Positions 1 through 12,067 of a DNA stretch of 64,000 bases are shown piece by piece. Every line of letters starts with the position of its first letter. The stretch's first letter is position 1. The translations under genes and the position numbers were made by a program. The notes beneath the pieces were generated by a model, which was given only the letters and a program-made list of their open reading frames with translations, searched no databases and was not told the DNA's origin. The stretch covers positions 15,316,501 through 15,380,500 of the forward strand of contig OZ017799.1 of assembly GCA_963969395.1 (NCBI GenBank), written 5' to 3'. Source of the DNA: Pseudoscleropodium purum (lineage: Eukaryota; Streptophyta; Bryopsida; Hypnales; Brachytheciaceae).

Positions 1-1530
1 TGCACGAAACTATTGGAAAAAAACCCCATTGATAGCATGGAAAAGGTTTAGAATTTGTTATCTTGCATAATTATCATTGAAACACTACAGAATCCCGATG
101 AAGTTCTCCAAATTTTAGTTTAAGAAAAAACCCTCCATTTTCAGTGAATTTTCAAAGTTAATTTTCAGGGTTGTACATGATATTTAAGTGCCAAAAATTG
201 GTGATGGATTTTCTTAATTCAGTTGCATACCTATATAGGGAACATCCTTAAGCACATCTTTCCTTCATTGAGCATTCCCCAAAAGTTTTACAATTCCTTC
301 CATAAAGATTTTAGTATAAAGTGTTGCATGACCAAATTCTGTACAAAAAAAATATTTATTATAATTAGATATTTATATTTCTTCCTCATACAGTAACTAG
401 TTTCATACATTTGAGCATGATGATACTTAAGTTTCATCTCAAAAAAATTATTTGTGATTTTCAGCGTCTAAAATTAGTAACCTTCTCTCTATACATTAAC
501 TTCATTCAAAACTTTTTGAAAAAAAATTTCTACTATATCTAAACAACGTCTAAAATTTTACTTTGAACGCAAATTTTGCTATTGATTGAAATGCAGCACC
601 TTTGCAATCATTCGTATCCAAATTTCAAGCCAAATTCATGCATGTACAAGATTCATATGTTGAATTTGCCTAGTGACTAAATCAGAACAAGAATTGTGCA
701 AAAATTCATAATAGGGACAAATCTTTGGCTTTAGTACAAACTTTATGGCTTCTATAGTGTCATATGTAGCAGGGGTTCAGTGCCACCCTTGGCACAAGTT
801 GCGAGGAATAAGATGTTAATGAGAAGCACTCTCAAGGGTGTCAGCCAATTTGTAAGAAAGTTTGGGTTTTGGATTTCATTTTGCTATAATATAAGATAAC
901 ATTGTTATAGATCTAGGTCAACAAAATATAATTATTTTAAATAAAGTTGAAAAATAAATAAATAAATAAGAAAAAATTTCAAACTCAACAATGATTAAAT
1001 TACCAAGTTGTTGAGAGAAAATGTTTAAAATAGCCAAAAAGTCCAATATAATTTTCAACTATCATCTACCATCAAGTTCCATTTTAACCTCTAAGGGACT
1101 ATTTATTTCTTGGGGGACAAGTAAAATTGGGCAAGTACCTATAATTTCAATTGTTGTCTTAAATTTTTGAAACTTTTTTTGAAGATAGAAAAATTGATTA
1201 GCTTCAGGAAATATAATTTTTTTTCAATTGATGTCTGGAAACAAAAGTTATGCCTAAATAAACTCATGACAAGCAAGAGAGAAGAGGGAGAGAGGAAGGC
1301 TTCAACAAAGAATTTCAAAAACTGGAATTTAATATTTTTTACTTAAACTTTATATTTTTGTCTACATCTAAAGCTTTGATTTATTCCATTTGAATTTGTT
1401 ATGAGGAAGTTATGGACAATTCTGTTTTTTAAGCAATTAGAGCATCTTCTTGAAAAAATAACTTGTTGAAATCATTCCCAAATGTAATTCTTTTTAATTT
1501 TACAATTGTTTAAAATATAAAATAATGTAG
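1..1530. other. AT-rich intergenic sequence
   Basis: I see no gene here. The stretch is AT-rich and has no long open frame. The phrase around 1366-1410 (aagctttgatttattccatt) recurs near 3240 and 33290, so part of it is an old dispersed repeat. Exon 2 of the OMT copy starting at 2058 would be expected somewhere here if its intron matched the other copies in length, but I could not find it. Confidence 0.5.
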
Positions 1531-1531
1531 A

Positions 1532-2057
1532 CCTGTTGTAGCCGTGTAAGGCAAGACTGCTCATGAATCTCATTTTGGGCAATTGGGGACTTTCCAGTAG
1601 CTTCAATTTCGTCAAATTGGCGAAATTTTTCAATACTTCAGTGTCATTCAGGACGTGCGGCCTAAACCAAAATGTATCGACCTGTCCTAGTTTGTGGCCT
1701 AAAATTAGACCTTTGTGAAGATAATTATATGTGGCAATAGAGTCCCGCCAATTTAACGGAATTGATGTTCAATTTCATTGAACTTGCTCAATATTCTTCA
1801 AGTGTAACGTACCGTCAATTTCATTAAATTGGTGCAGTGTACCTTTGGGAAAGGAAGGAAATGAATGATTTAGGAAGCCGGGATGGGGCTTTGGGTGAAA
1901 AATCCTGACTTAGCAATATATTGTAGATGAAACGCAATTTGCATATATATAAATTTAATCACAACCAGTTTATGTAAATGTGAAAATGGCGCATGGAATA
2001 TCTCCAATTCATAAGAATGGACTGACATTTTATGGCGTGTTGATCTCCTTTTTGCAG
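1532..2057 (+). other. Remnant of OMT intron 2 upstream of copy A
   Basis: Blocks at 1532-1575 and about 1785-1920 match intron 2 of OMT copy B (about 20990-21180) closely, including the run gaaaggaaggaaatgaatga. The intron ends in a good acceptor (tttttgcag at 2049-2057). Copy A is therefore a genomic duplicate that kept its intron, not a retrocopy. A possible dispersed-repeat segment (1590-1770) lies between the matching blocks. Confidence 0.65.
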
Positions 2058-2357
2058 TACATCTTGCACGACTAGGATGACGAGAATTGTTTGAAGATCT
2101 TGACGAAGCGTTTCGAGGCGTTGCCTCCGGACGGCAAAGTGATAGTGCTGGACGACATGTTGCCCGAAATCATCAACTTTGAGGGAGTGGATCACATGGC
2201 CCTTCAAAACGACATCCACATGATGGCCTTCAATGAATCCGGGGCCCGAGAACGCACCGAAAACAATTACCGCAAGCTGGGCTTGGCTGCAGGGTTTAGA
2301 GAAGTCAAGGTCGTCTGCAAAGTGGACATGATTGTGGTCACCGAGTTTCTGAAGTAA
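2058..2357 (+). pseudogene. O-methyltransferase copy A: lone last exon with nonsense codon
   Basis: This is the last exon of a plant COMT-type, SAM-dependent O-methyltransferase. It is exactly 300 bases long, as in copies B and C, and starts after a tttgcag acceptor. It encodes the C-terminal part of the methyltransferase domain, ending VTEFLK. The motif after YILHD should be the Trp of the catalytic HDW box, but codon 2073-2075 is TAG instead of TGG. A second family Glu (in ARERT) and the C-terminal core are otherwise preserved. No exon 1 or exon 2 is visible upstream in the window. AATAAA follows at 2364-2369. I read it as a truncated, dead paralogue. Exons 1 and 2 could still lie left of the window, but the stop codon would remain. 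Confidence 0.85.
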
Positions 2358-2370
2358 TCAATCAATAAAG

Positions 2371-2480
2371 CTTGCATGGAATGATTGGTTTGAGCACCCG
2401 GAGGAATCGTTCATGTGGAATGTGAGAGATGTCCGTCGAGCACGCAAGTACTCACTGAGATTTCCAGTGCGGAGTATTCC
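2371..2480 (+). repeat. 3' flank shared by the three OMT copies
   Basis: The segment gattggtttgagcacccgga and what follows is nearly identical to 41677-41740 behind copy C and to 23112-23190 behind copy B. In B it is displaced by a LINE insertion. It shows that the duplication unit extends past the stop codon. Confidence 0.8.
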
Positions 2481-2952
2481 ACCATTTGCAGACTCCGTGC
2501 AAAGTTTTGAACCTCCTACTCTCCTACTCTGTTTGCACTACTTCATCCCTTAGCTCTAGGATGTCCAAAATTTGGGCAATGAACAGAGAGGTTTCAAGGT
2601 GTTTATTTTACCATAAAATTTCACATTCATCCAAAATCAATGCTTGACTTTTTTCTTAAGACTTTTTTCATGATGAATTTGATGAAATTGAGATAAATAA
2701 TTTATATTTATAGAAATATAAACAAAAAAATGAAAAAATTGGGTAAATGCAAGAAACCCCGGCTTTTTTTTATTACATTGTCCACAATACTCATGATTTT
2801 TTCAATAGTATTATAAATTATTTTTTTAAAATTTTTAAAATATATTTAATGTTTAAAACTTTAAAGAGAAGGTACCCTAGGAAGGAAAAGCATGTAAAAA
2901 TATTTCAAGTAGGAGAACTAAAAAAGTGCATAATCTCATGAAAATAGGTACT

Positions 2953-3884
2953 TTAACCCCTAAAGGTCAAAACTACGTTTTTTGGCAACATAGTGATTTT
3001 GGGTAGCTTATTGTGAATGGAGTTTTTATTCTTTTTCACTGAATTTTTCACACAACATGTGCCCAAGGAGTAGCTTTAAGACTCAACAATTTTCATAACT
3101 TTTGACTACATGGTTCAAAAGTTATTGTATGATATGTCATTTTCAATGCTTGGCGGGCAGCCCAAAAATTTCTTAAAAAATCACTTTTCTCAAAAATAAA
3201 AATCTGAAATTGTTTTTTTAGATTCATGTATAAGTGGAAAGCTTTGAATTATTCCATTTTGATTTATGAGATGAAAGTTATGAGGTGCTCTAGTTAACAG
3301 GTAGTTATAGATTCCCTACTCTAAAATCAACTTTAGAGTCCTTTATCTAACTCAATTTTTAATATTTTTTGAAAAAAATAAAAAGGTATGATGAAGATTG
3401 TTATTACAACATTACAACCATTGGGATTGAAATTTTTTAATTCCATAATTAAATTATTAACAATTTAGTGTTTGGAATCATTCTCTACTTTTTTCTATTT
3501 ACTATTTTTTTCCTATGTGTTTTACAATTCCAAATGATCTAAAAATTTTCAAGCATGTAGCCAACTTTCTTTGAAGAATGAATGCAATGAAGCACCACCA
3601 TTTTGGACATTTTTTCATGCAAATGTGACCTTGTGAAGTGCAGCTGCCCATTTTTTCGCAGCACCAAAAAAAAGATTTTTTTCACTTCAAATGTTAATAT
3701 CTTGCAATCTACATGGTGGAAAATTCTGAAATTTTTTCCACATCTTTTCAAACTAGTTTACTACAAGATCCTGCGGTTAAATGTATCCAAAAATGTTTTT
3801 CATCTAAAATTTGATGCTAGTATCAAAAATGACAGTTTTGGAGCATTTTGGGTGAAAACCTAGTCTCCGACCTTAAGGGGTTAA
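2953..3884. mobile_element. Possible TIR element (TTAACCCCTWAAGGTC ends)
   Basis: The left end reads TTAACCCCTAAAGGTC and the right end is its near-perfect inverse, GACCTTAAGGGGTTAA. The span is about 932 bp. I could not find a clear target-site duplication, and the interior has no coding potential beyond chance frames. The same TTAACCCC-type end occurs singly near 4687 and 46799. The termini are visible; assignment to a transposon class is not possible from this copy. Confidence 0.4.
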
Positions 3885-3889
3885 CGTTT

Positions 3890-4660
3890 TAATTTGTAAA
3901 AAACAAGGACATTTTTTTATAAAGAAATAAAAAATTGGAGATTTGAGAAGACTTTATGATGAATAGATTTCACCAAAGGAATGATTTGGAAATAATTTTT
4001 AATGTTCAAAATTGTGCACGCAAGGTTGATGAATCTCAACATCCGCCCCAAAATAGTGTCCGTTTTCCGGACGTCCGGACGCACGGACGCAGCGTCCCTC
4101 CTGCCGTCGGAAGGCGGACGGACGGGGCAGACGGCCCGAGGCGGATGTCCAGATTGTGTGGACCACATCAGTCCGCGTGTCGATCGGATGGTTGTAACCG
4201 GGCGGACAGGCGGACGCGAATGTCAGCGGATGCTGCGGACACAATGTCCGCGTCCGGACGTCCCGGACGTCGTGTCAACCCTGTGTGCACGCAAGAGAAC
4301 CCCATTTGCATGAATGTAGTGGACATTAAAGATGTTTTTTTTAAGTTCTTTTTAGTGAGCACATGACTCTCTAATGTGCAAATAGAGCACGAAAATTTCA
4401 GCTCTAAATCAATAATTTTAGGTAGTCCTTAGTACTAAAAACCCCTAAACCACAAAGTGTGACAAATTAGCTAAATCTAAATTTAAATATAAAATTATTT
4501 TTGAAAATTTATGAAAAATAATTTCTCTAATTATTGCCTAAATATTGATCTTTACAAAAAAAATCCAAGTACATGGGCTTCAATCTACAAAAGATATAGC
4601 CAATCACAACTTAAAAACTACAAATGTGACCGAAAATAGTACTAGTGTTTCTTGCATTCA
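3890..4660 (-). repeat. Dispersed AT-rich repeat, copy 1 (interrupted)
   Basis: Read on the minus strand, this matches 16200-16690 over most of its length, and more distantly matches the arms of the inverted repeat at 5473-6265. Shared phrases include the stretch around tttatgtcctctacattcat and the region ending in tcacacttt. A hAT-type MITE (4021-4283) splits it with an 8-bp target duplication, so this repeat is older than the MITE. Confidence 0.6.
4021..4283 (+). mobile_element. hAT-type MITE, family 1 (GGACG-rich), copy 1
   Basis: This is a 263-bp non-autonomous element with ends CAAGGTTGATG and GTGTCAACCCTG, flanked by an exact 8-bp duplication TGTGCACG (4013-4020 and 4284-4291). An 8-bp duplication is typical of the hAT superfamily. 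The inside is GC-rich with many GGACG/CGTCC motifs, including ccggacgtccgga near both ends; in hAT elements such subterminal motifs often bind transposase. It carries no transposase. Open frames crossing it on both strands are by-products of its composition. Relatives lie at 56606, 59656 and 60432. Confidence 0.85.
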
Positions 4661-4739
4661 TCCAATTCAAGAGATTATTCAAGTCCTAAGGGGTTAATAG
4701 ATATCTTGCGACGTACTTCAAAGTTTCAAAATTATAACC

Positions 4740-4945
4740 TAGAATTGCATAAACCTATACACATTAGGATAAAAGTTGATTTTGTTAAGTTGGCAATATT
4801 CATGACACAACCAAAAATTGTGGCATGTACCTTCAAAAAGGTCTAATTTCAAGCCAAAAACTAGGACATTAAGACATTTTGGGTTGAAGTTACGCATCTT
4901 GATTATTGTCCCAAAAATCAATTGCCATCTCTCTAAAGTGGATAA
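4740..4945 (+). repeat. Dispersed repeat shared with the OMT 3' flanks
   Basis: The phrases around gattttgttaagttggcaat and ggtctaatttcaagccaaaa recur at 23336-23500 behind OMT copy B and, in part, at 42180-42240 behind copy C. It is an AT-rich, non-coding, old repeat. Confidence 0.55.
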
Positions 4946-5472
4946 AGATGTAAAGGGAGAGAAGATACTATGCAACTATATATAATTATGGTGTTCAACT
5001 ATACATAACTTCTCCAATCCACCATTCAATGAACACTATTTAATTTGGAGATGCCAATGTGTGAAGACTATGAACTAAGAACTTGAAAGGGATAGGAAAA
5101 TTTGATTGCAAAACTTCATCACTAATTATCCATTCATATGCCATTGTGGACATCAACAATACTATAGGATTAAATCACTTTATAAACTATTAATTACAGC
5201 AATTCTCCTTGTAATTTTGTACTATGAATTATCAACAAGATTTCTTTTATGATGATATATAAAGTTCAAGGTAGGATGATTTTATTTTATTGCAAATTTT
5301 TTTTAGTTGTATATCAATCTACTTAAGCGGTCGTTGCAAGAAACAATGGCTGTTTTGGATAGTGTTTTGAAAAAATAGTTTGTGTCTAATACTACAACTT
5401 TTGAATTATAAACCCAATGCCCAAAACAAAAAAATCTATTTATAAATTTTTGGATTTTAATTGTATCCCTTA

Positions 5473-6265
5473 TTTTTTTTAATTTTCAAAATCATTTTAC
5501 ATATAAAAATCGATTTTGTTAAGTAGTCATGGTTTTGGATTTAGGGTTTTTTTATACTAAATACTAGTTCAAATTAATGATTTTTGGTTGGAATTTCAGT
5601 AATATATTTCTACAATAGGTAGACACATCTCTACCAAAGGGCATTTAAAAAAACATTATTTTATGTCCTCTACATTTATACAAAAGGACTCTCTTATGTG
5701 TACACTTCTAAACATTAGAAATGGTTTTGACCTCATTTTTTTGGTCAAATCTCATCACCCAGAAGTCTTTCCATATGTCCAATTTGTTGATTTGTTGAAA
5801 ATTGATTTTCTTTTTTTTTACAAATTAAAATGTCCAAATATGTATTTTCTTCACTAAATTCCATGTCCAAAAATTTGTCCAAAAAAATACAATTTGGACA
5901 TTTTAATTTGTAGAAAATAGAAAAATCAATTTTCAACAAAACTAAATACTTTTTTATTAGAACAGACTTCATGATGATGAGATTTGATTAAAAAAATGAG
6001 ATCAAAACCATTTCTAATGTTTATAAGCGTGCACTTAAGGTGGCCCCTTTGCACTAAAGTAGAGGATATAAAAGAATATTTTTTAGATGCCCTTTGGAAG
6101 GGACATGTCTACCTACTATAGGAATATATCACAAAAATTTCAATCAAAAATTGTTAATTTGAACTAGTATTTAGTATTACAAAAAACCTAAACCCGGAAG
6201 TGTGGCATAGTAACAAAATTGACATTTAAATATAAAATGATTTCTTAAAATTTAAAAATAAATAA
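5473..6265. repeat. Long imperfect inverted repeat (snap-back)
   Basis: Two arms of roughly 370 bases (about 5473-5850 and 5886-6265) are inverted copies of each other around a spacer of about 35 bases. Matching landmarks include tactaaatactagttcaaat (left) against atttgaactagtatttagta (right), the agaaatggttttga block, and acaaattaaaatgtcca against its inverse. By eye the arms agree at roughly three quarters of positions or better. The left arm is also related to 16200-16690. If transcribed it would fold into a long hairpin, but no coding frame or promoter is evident. Confidence 0.75.
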
Positions 6266-6269
6266 AAAG

Positions 6270-9180
6270 TATGATTACAATCAAGTTAACTAGAAATACA
6301 TTTGAAAATTTTTTGGCATTGAGTTTTTAATTCAAAAGATATAGTAGATGACAAGAAAATCACTCTAAATGTGACATGAAAATAGGTAGGTGTTTTTTGT
6401 AATGACCATATGCTCAAGCACTTGTACATCAAGGCTCATGCACTATAGCTTGAAAAATTTCCAATCTCTTATACTGACAAACTCCAACGGTTGATATGCT
6501 ACTTTTGATAGAAAGCTCAACTTGTGTAATCTATGTCATTAATCTTTTAACTTTATGACTTAGCCAATACATTAATAATCATATTCAATTTTGTTAAATT
6601 GGTAGTATTCTACTATTTGGGCACTTTGGGGGGATGCATAACTTGATGTGCAATGTAAATTTATAACAATCCTACATTTTACAACTTTGAATAGCTAGAT
6701 GAATGTAACAATTTTTGGCTCCCAAAATTGCACCATTTTAACAAAATTGACCATTTAAAGAATATTCGTGATATAAATTAATATAATTTACAATGGCCCT
6801 AGTCACTACTACTATTCAAAGAACATTATATGGTGTATTATCAATCTTCACAAAGAGACTATGACAAATCAACTATTCACTCATCAATGCCATTGGTAAT
6901 TATTCAAAACCTTATAAAAAAAGTTTGTACACTTTTCTTGATTTAGTAAAATCATTGTTATTTGCCAAACTTGCTAAAGCCATAAATTGGAATTTCAACA
7001 AAAATATAGACATGTTTTGACATAAACAAAAAACTCATATAACATATGGTTTTGACAAACACAAAAGCATGTTTTCTCCATGTGAAATGGACTTCAATTT
7101 TAGTGTAGTGGTGTAGAGATGATAAGTTATTGTTGAGAGCATGGAAATATTAGTCAATATGGAACAAGAAGCATTTGGCATGGCTTGAATTCAAAGTCAT
7201 TGAATTAACACAAATATTTTAGTTTCTCAAAAAAATCTTTCCTTTGGCTATAGAATCACAATCTACTTGAATATGTATAATTTTCTATAACTTCTTGTTG
7301 ATTTCCATCGTACTTCTCCATCTCCAAAATAACTCTCCACTATGGACTCTATATTTTTGGAGCTAAGGTTGTTTTGAGTAAATCTAATTTTATTTATATG
7401 TTGAAATGAATACATGCAATGCTTTTCATGGATTCTTGTAGTATAGAATTTAGAATCTTTTTGAATTATATTTTTTGCAATATGATCAATGTCATAGATT
7501 AAAAAGGTTTCCAACATAGCCTATGAACACTTAAATCTAGATTGGTGGTCTATTTCCACATTAGGTAGGCATATGCCTACCAAGAGGCATCTATGAATAT
7601 ATTATTTTATGTCTTTTAGATCCATGCAAATAGGGCTCCCTTGCATAAGCACTTTTCAACATTGAAGATAGTGTCAACTTCATTTTATTGGTGAAATTTG
7701 ATTACCATTAAGTCCTCTCAAATGACCAATTTTTAAATTTTTTTATTCATAGTTTTTTATTTATTATTAATTTATACCTCATTGTTTCTATTTTCTATAA
7801 AATTTTGTTTTTTTTCCCTAAAATACCTATTTTAAGACTTGCAAGTGGTCCATAATACTCACTATAGTACTTTTAATTGTTGATTTTTCCAACAAATAGT
7901 TGAGATTGTTTTGCTATATAGTACTCCTAGATTTTGCCAAAATGCTATAAAAAAATGCATGGTATTTCTTGCAATGACCGTAATATAAAAGTAGATAATT
8001 CACGCCACCACTATGATAGGTAAAAATAGGCAATATATTTGAGAAATTTGAGAAAAGGTATAGTCTTAGAGACAATACTAGTCATTGGCACTTGAATCAA
8101 TCTCAGCCAATAATTTATAGAAACATCTATAGACCCATCAAAATTCTTTCATTTAGTCAATTGATCATAATTTAGTAAAGTAAGGCACCTATATTTGACA
8201 CTAATAGCAACTATATATAGTTATTGTTCCTAAATATAATTTATTTTTATGGTATTTTATTGGCAAGTGAAAGAAAATTCTAACACAAATCACCATGCAT
8301 TATGTGGGTAACATATGAAAAATTTATTACATTTTAAAGCATTGTTTTTAGGTGTACCAAAAATCAATACAAGACTTTTCAAAGCTCCCATGTTCTAATT
8401 CTATACACCTTGTGCCATCAATATCTAGATTTTAATGTTGCTTATTGGGCATTGATGATTATAGATGCACATACCTTAGCTTCCCCAAACCTTGAATTAA
8501 ATAGAGTTCAATTTCAACTTAAACCTTGAAACAACACTATGGATCCAAAGTGTCCGATGGATGACTTCATTGCTCATTGTAGAAACAAAGAATGCACCTA
8601 TTGATTCAATAATCAAAGCATTTTGGTGACTATTGGGATCATCGGGCCTTGTCATTCCATGTTTAAAGTAGCTCTAAATTGAAAGCAATTAGAAGATTGA
8701 GATTCTATGGGCCAATAGTGAATCTTTTTGTGTTAATCCTTCATTGCCTAAGGCTTGTTTGAGGTTCAAAAACATCATTTCTTTTGAAGTGTTATAGATC
8801 TAAATGTCACTAAGTTATAGAAATCTCAACTGTACAATCTTGTAGTGTACATGTTGTAAATGGCGTGGATCAAATTTGGAGTCATTTGACCACATAGATT
8901 GCAAGATTATAATGTTTTAGTGTTGAAAAAGGATGCTAAAATTTTCTTAAAAACATATTTGAAGGTGAAATTTGATTTCTAAACTTACTTATGTGAAAAA
9001 ACTTTAAACTATAAGTGATTCAAAACTATCATACAAACACATTGGTAAAAGAAAATATCATTGAATCATCTCATTGTCTTTGCAAAATGGCTTGCAAATG
9101 TCAAAAAAGTAGTAAAAAAAGTTTTTAAAAAAACCATCTAAGCCTAAATTTCCTTTTACTAAAATGCTTTTCAGACACTC
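6270..9180. other. AT-rich intergenic sequence
   Basis: I see no gene. Part of 7560-7760 resembles the dispersed repeat of 16480-16690 (addition of the tttatgtc and gaagtcttctcaaat-like phrases in the same order). The rest is low-complexity AT-rich sequence with only short chance frames. Confidence 0.5.
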
Positions 9181-9199
9181 ATAACTTCTTGGATTGATA

Positions 9200-9690
9200 T
9201 GAAACTTTAGCCACATAAACTAGACTAGTATGTGCAACTTTTCCAATTTTTTTTATTAGAACTAACATTTTATGAAGAAGAAACAAGCCGCCAAAGTTCA
9301 CTATTATCCAAAAATGTAAGGATTTCGAACTTTGAATTGCTCCCAAACATTCAAAACAACTTAGATCAACATGAAAATTTTACCACAATAACTAAATTTT
9401 TAGGGAAATACAACCCTACAAATTTGATTGAAAACAAACATTGTATGAAGGAGATAAAAGCCCCCAAAGTTGTAGCCTTCAAATGCAGTTTAGTGAATTC
9501 AAATTGAACTTGTGAACTTCGATTGGTTTTCAAGAAATCAATAGAGCTTGTATTGGTCTGAAAATCTTACCACATAAACTAGAAAAGAGAGCGCAACTTT
9601 TCCGACAAGTTTTATTGAATTTGGACATTGGATGCAAAAATTACAACACATTGAATAGACATCAGGACACTTTTGGTCCCCTCTGGCGGT
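9200..9690 (+). repeat. Degenerate tandem repeat, unit about 180 bp, three copies
   Basis: A recognisable unit starts near 9211, 9383 and 9570 with ccacataaactag-like text. Each is followed by an aacttttcc-like or fatty AT run, a stretch around acattttatgaagaagaaa, and caaagttg. The copies are well diverged. The phrasing resembles the 179-bp array at 61096-61640, which has the same habit of paired AT phrases, but I could not align them base by base. Confidence 0.5.
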
Positions 9691-9699
9691 GAGGAGTTA

Positions 9700-10680
9700 A
9701 CACTAGATGACTTTGCTATCACTAAAGATTTTTTTTCTTCAAATGCATGGACAAATTCCATTGATAAGGAAAAAGTATGCTATCACTAAAGATTCAAAGC
9801 AACTCTAGTAACACAAAACCACTCACCATCTTCTTCTCCTCAGAACTTGCTGAAATTGTGTGGTATCACAAGGAAATTATTTCACCTAGCATTCACATAA
9901 GATAGGCATTCCACTATTGACCCAATTCCCAATTCCATCCCTATCTACATCTGTCCAACATTTCAAGGCTCCAATTGGGAAGAGCATCTACAGGAAAATT
10001 GGGCTTTGGTTCCCACAGATGGTCTATCTATTTTGCTTTGCACATTCAAGTGAGTATTTGATGAAAGTCTCATTATTGTTTTGTTCACCATGAAGCACAG
10101 CATTCAGCTTTCAAAAGCATAGATCTGGAATGCTTGAAACCCTCTAATCTTGAAGGAAATCTTGGAAGGCTGTGTATTGCACAATGATATGCTGGTCACT
10201 ATAGCATTTCATTAAAAATGAAAAAAATTCCATGATGCATGCTATAAAATGCCTACTTTTCCTTCAACCACAAAAATTAGTCAAAAACTGCTTAACCCAA
10301 TACAAAATCTCTACTCATTGCATTGTGGAATCTGAAATAGAATCCCAAACTAATGGACAAGCCTCAACCAACCAACCCCCCCCCTCCAAAAAAAATTCAC
10401 TTCAAAACACCCCTTCCTTCGAATATCATCATATCCCACTTCAATATCCCTAGCTAAGGGAATGCGTTGAAATCAAGGTTGCCTGATTGCTAAGCAATAA
10501 AATTGTATGTGTCCCACCACTTCTCCAATTCAGTTTGAGTGACTAGTTACGAGATGGGTTGCAAGCTGGCCATGGTGCACTGCAAAGGCTTCAAAATTGA
10601 ATCGTTAAAGAGAACGTGGGAGCTAGATCCAGTTCTTAATGTTCTTTAAAGAAAGTGTTGTTGGAGTTTCAATAAGATGA
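9700..10680. other. Intergenic sequence
   Basis: I see no gene. A short cytosine run is at about 10377-10385 and the composition is mixed. Open frames here are short and resemble no family I know. Confidence 0.4.
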
Positions 10681-10909
10681 GTGTTGTATAGTTAGGTATA
10701 CTTCATTTATGAATTCTTGACTATGGTAACGATGCATAAGAAAGTTCATGAACTTGGCAAAGTTATATCATGCTCAAAAGCATTCCGATTTTTAAACCAG
10801 AAGTTGCAATGGGATCCTAATGAAGAGTACTTTATTAACACAAGAAATATGTATATGAAAACTTCAAAATGATGTTCAAGCATTGTACAATGAATGTGCA
10901 AATTGCCTA

Positions 10910-11222
10910 CTACGAAGTGCTACCCTCTTTTGCTGAAATCACAGCTTGCACTCGTTTAGGCATGGTTTGAATCATTCGTTGAAGTTGTTCAAGAGAATGA
11001 TCATCCCAAATGACTTGAATGAGTGTACTCATTTCGTACTTGTTGCTCAGTTTCTTATAATAATGAACCTTGTCTTTCATGACTTTCCAAAGGTTCCCAA
11101 TGGGATTCAAGTCAGGCGAATTTGTAGGCCATTGCAATATTTGTATGCCATGTACTTGTCTCAAAAGTTTGGGAAGCTTATCTCAATGCACAAGAGTGCC
11201 ATCTTCTATTAGAAGAAGTTCA
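10910..11222 (-). pseudogene. Tc1/mariner transposase C-terminal remnant
   Basis: The minus-strand translation contains EDGTLVH, a stop, then DKLPKLLRQVHGIQ and WPTNSPDLNPIGNLW. This is the end of the DDE catalytic domain of Tc1-type transposases. The second catalytic Asp (in EDG) is present. The third acidic residue, normally the Glu of NPIEN, is Gly. Counting the stop position, 34 residues separate these two sites, exactly the DD34E spacing of Tc1. The in-frame stop (TGA between H and D) fits a CGA-to-TGA change. Both defects make it inactive. Tc1-type (DD34E) elements are less usual in plants than DD39D mariner types. Confidence 0.8.
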
Positions 11223-11916
11223 TGTGATGCATCATGCATTGAAAAAATTAAAAATTAGTTGTAGAATTAGACCAAGGAAGAAAACATGGATATAAATTCA
11301 TGAGGTGTGGAAATGAAGAAGTGAAGACAAGTTGAAATGGAGAATAAGCTTAAACAAGCTCAAAATAAACTCAAAATGAGGGGGAATTGAGTTGAAATGA
11401 AGTGGAGGATGAGTGAAAATAGAGTTGAAACCAATGCAAAGCATTCTAAGATAAATGAACAAGGAAGAAGAAAGTTGGGAAGTAATCCCATAAGTGTAGG
11501 TGCTACTACCTAGTCTAGGTGCAATTTGGCAAGTATAAGCCCCCCCCCGTGCAAAAAAATTGGCCAAAATTGAAACAGAATCAGCGACAAGTTGAGAAAT
11601 CGTAGGAGGCACAATGAATTAGAAGAATATAGGGTGAGGGAGTGACACAAAATTGCAATTACTCCGGAAAGGAGTAATTGAGTGGAAGGAGCCATAAACA
11701 CTACAAGGAGTTGGTCCGGAAGGGAAGCTCGGAGGGAGTGCAATGGCAATGGAAAATTAGGTGGTTGCGACGCCATTTGAAGGAGTAATGGAATGTAATT
11801 TTTTAAGTCCACAATGGTAATGAATTAGATGGCAAAATATAGACCCCTAGGTGGAGGATTAGTAGTGGAACCAATTTGCAAAATTTGGAGGACAAAGGGC
11901 ACCTTCGTTGATGGTG

Positions 11917-12067
11917 CACTATAAGGGAATGCTGCCAATTTCTGTCATTTCGGACACGTTTCTTGTAAATTTTCTATCAATTTGGACATTTTTTTTGTCA
12001 AGTGACAAAAATTGACAAAAAAAACATGTCCATAATGACAGAAATTGATAGCATTCCCTTGTAGTGG
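11917..12067. mobile_element. Small MITE with CACTA ends, nested in the Tc1 element
   Basis: This is a 151-bp element with ends CACTATAAGGGAATGCT and AGCATTCCCTTGTAGTG, almost perfect inverses, flanked by the 3-bp duplication GTG (11914-11916 and 12068-12070). CACTA ends with 3-bp duplications are the signature of the CACTA (EnSpm) superfamily. The whole element is nearly one palindrome, with two ca. 70-base halves around 11990. Confidence 0.8.

Noticed and set aside
3956..4366. Long overlapping open frames on both strands rich in Arg, Pro and Gly
   Set aside because: They lie inside and across a GC-rich hAT MITE (4021-4283); stop-poor composition explains them. The same occurs at 56593-56837, 59631-59965 and 62656-62943.
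5473..6265. MicroRNA precursor
   Set aside because: Arms are far longer and more diverged than plant miRNA foldbacks; transposon-derived snap-back is simpler.
11298..11812. Minus-strand Leu/Ser-rich frames in the Tc1 interior
   Set aside because: Low-complexity translation, no helix-turn-helix or catalytic motif.
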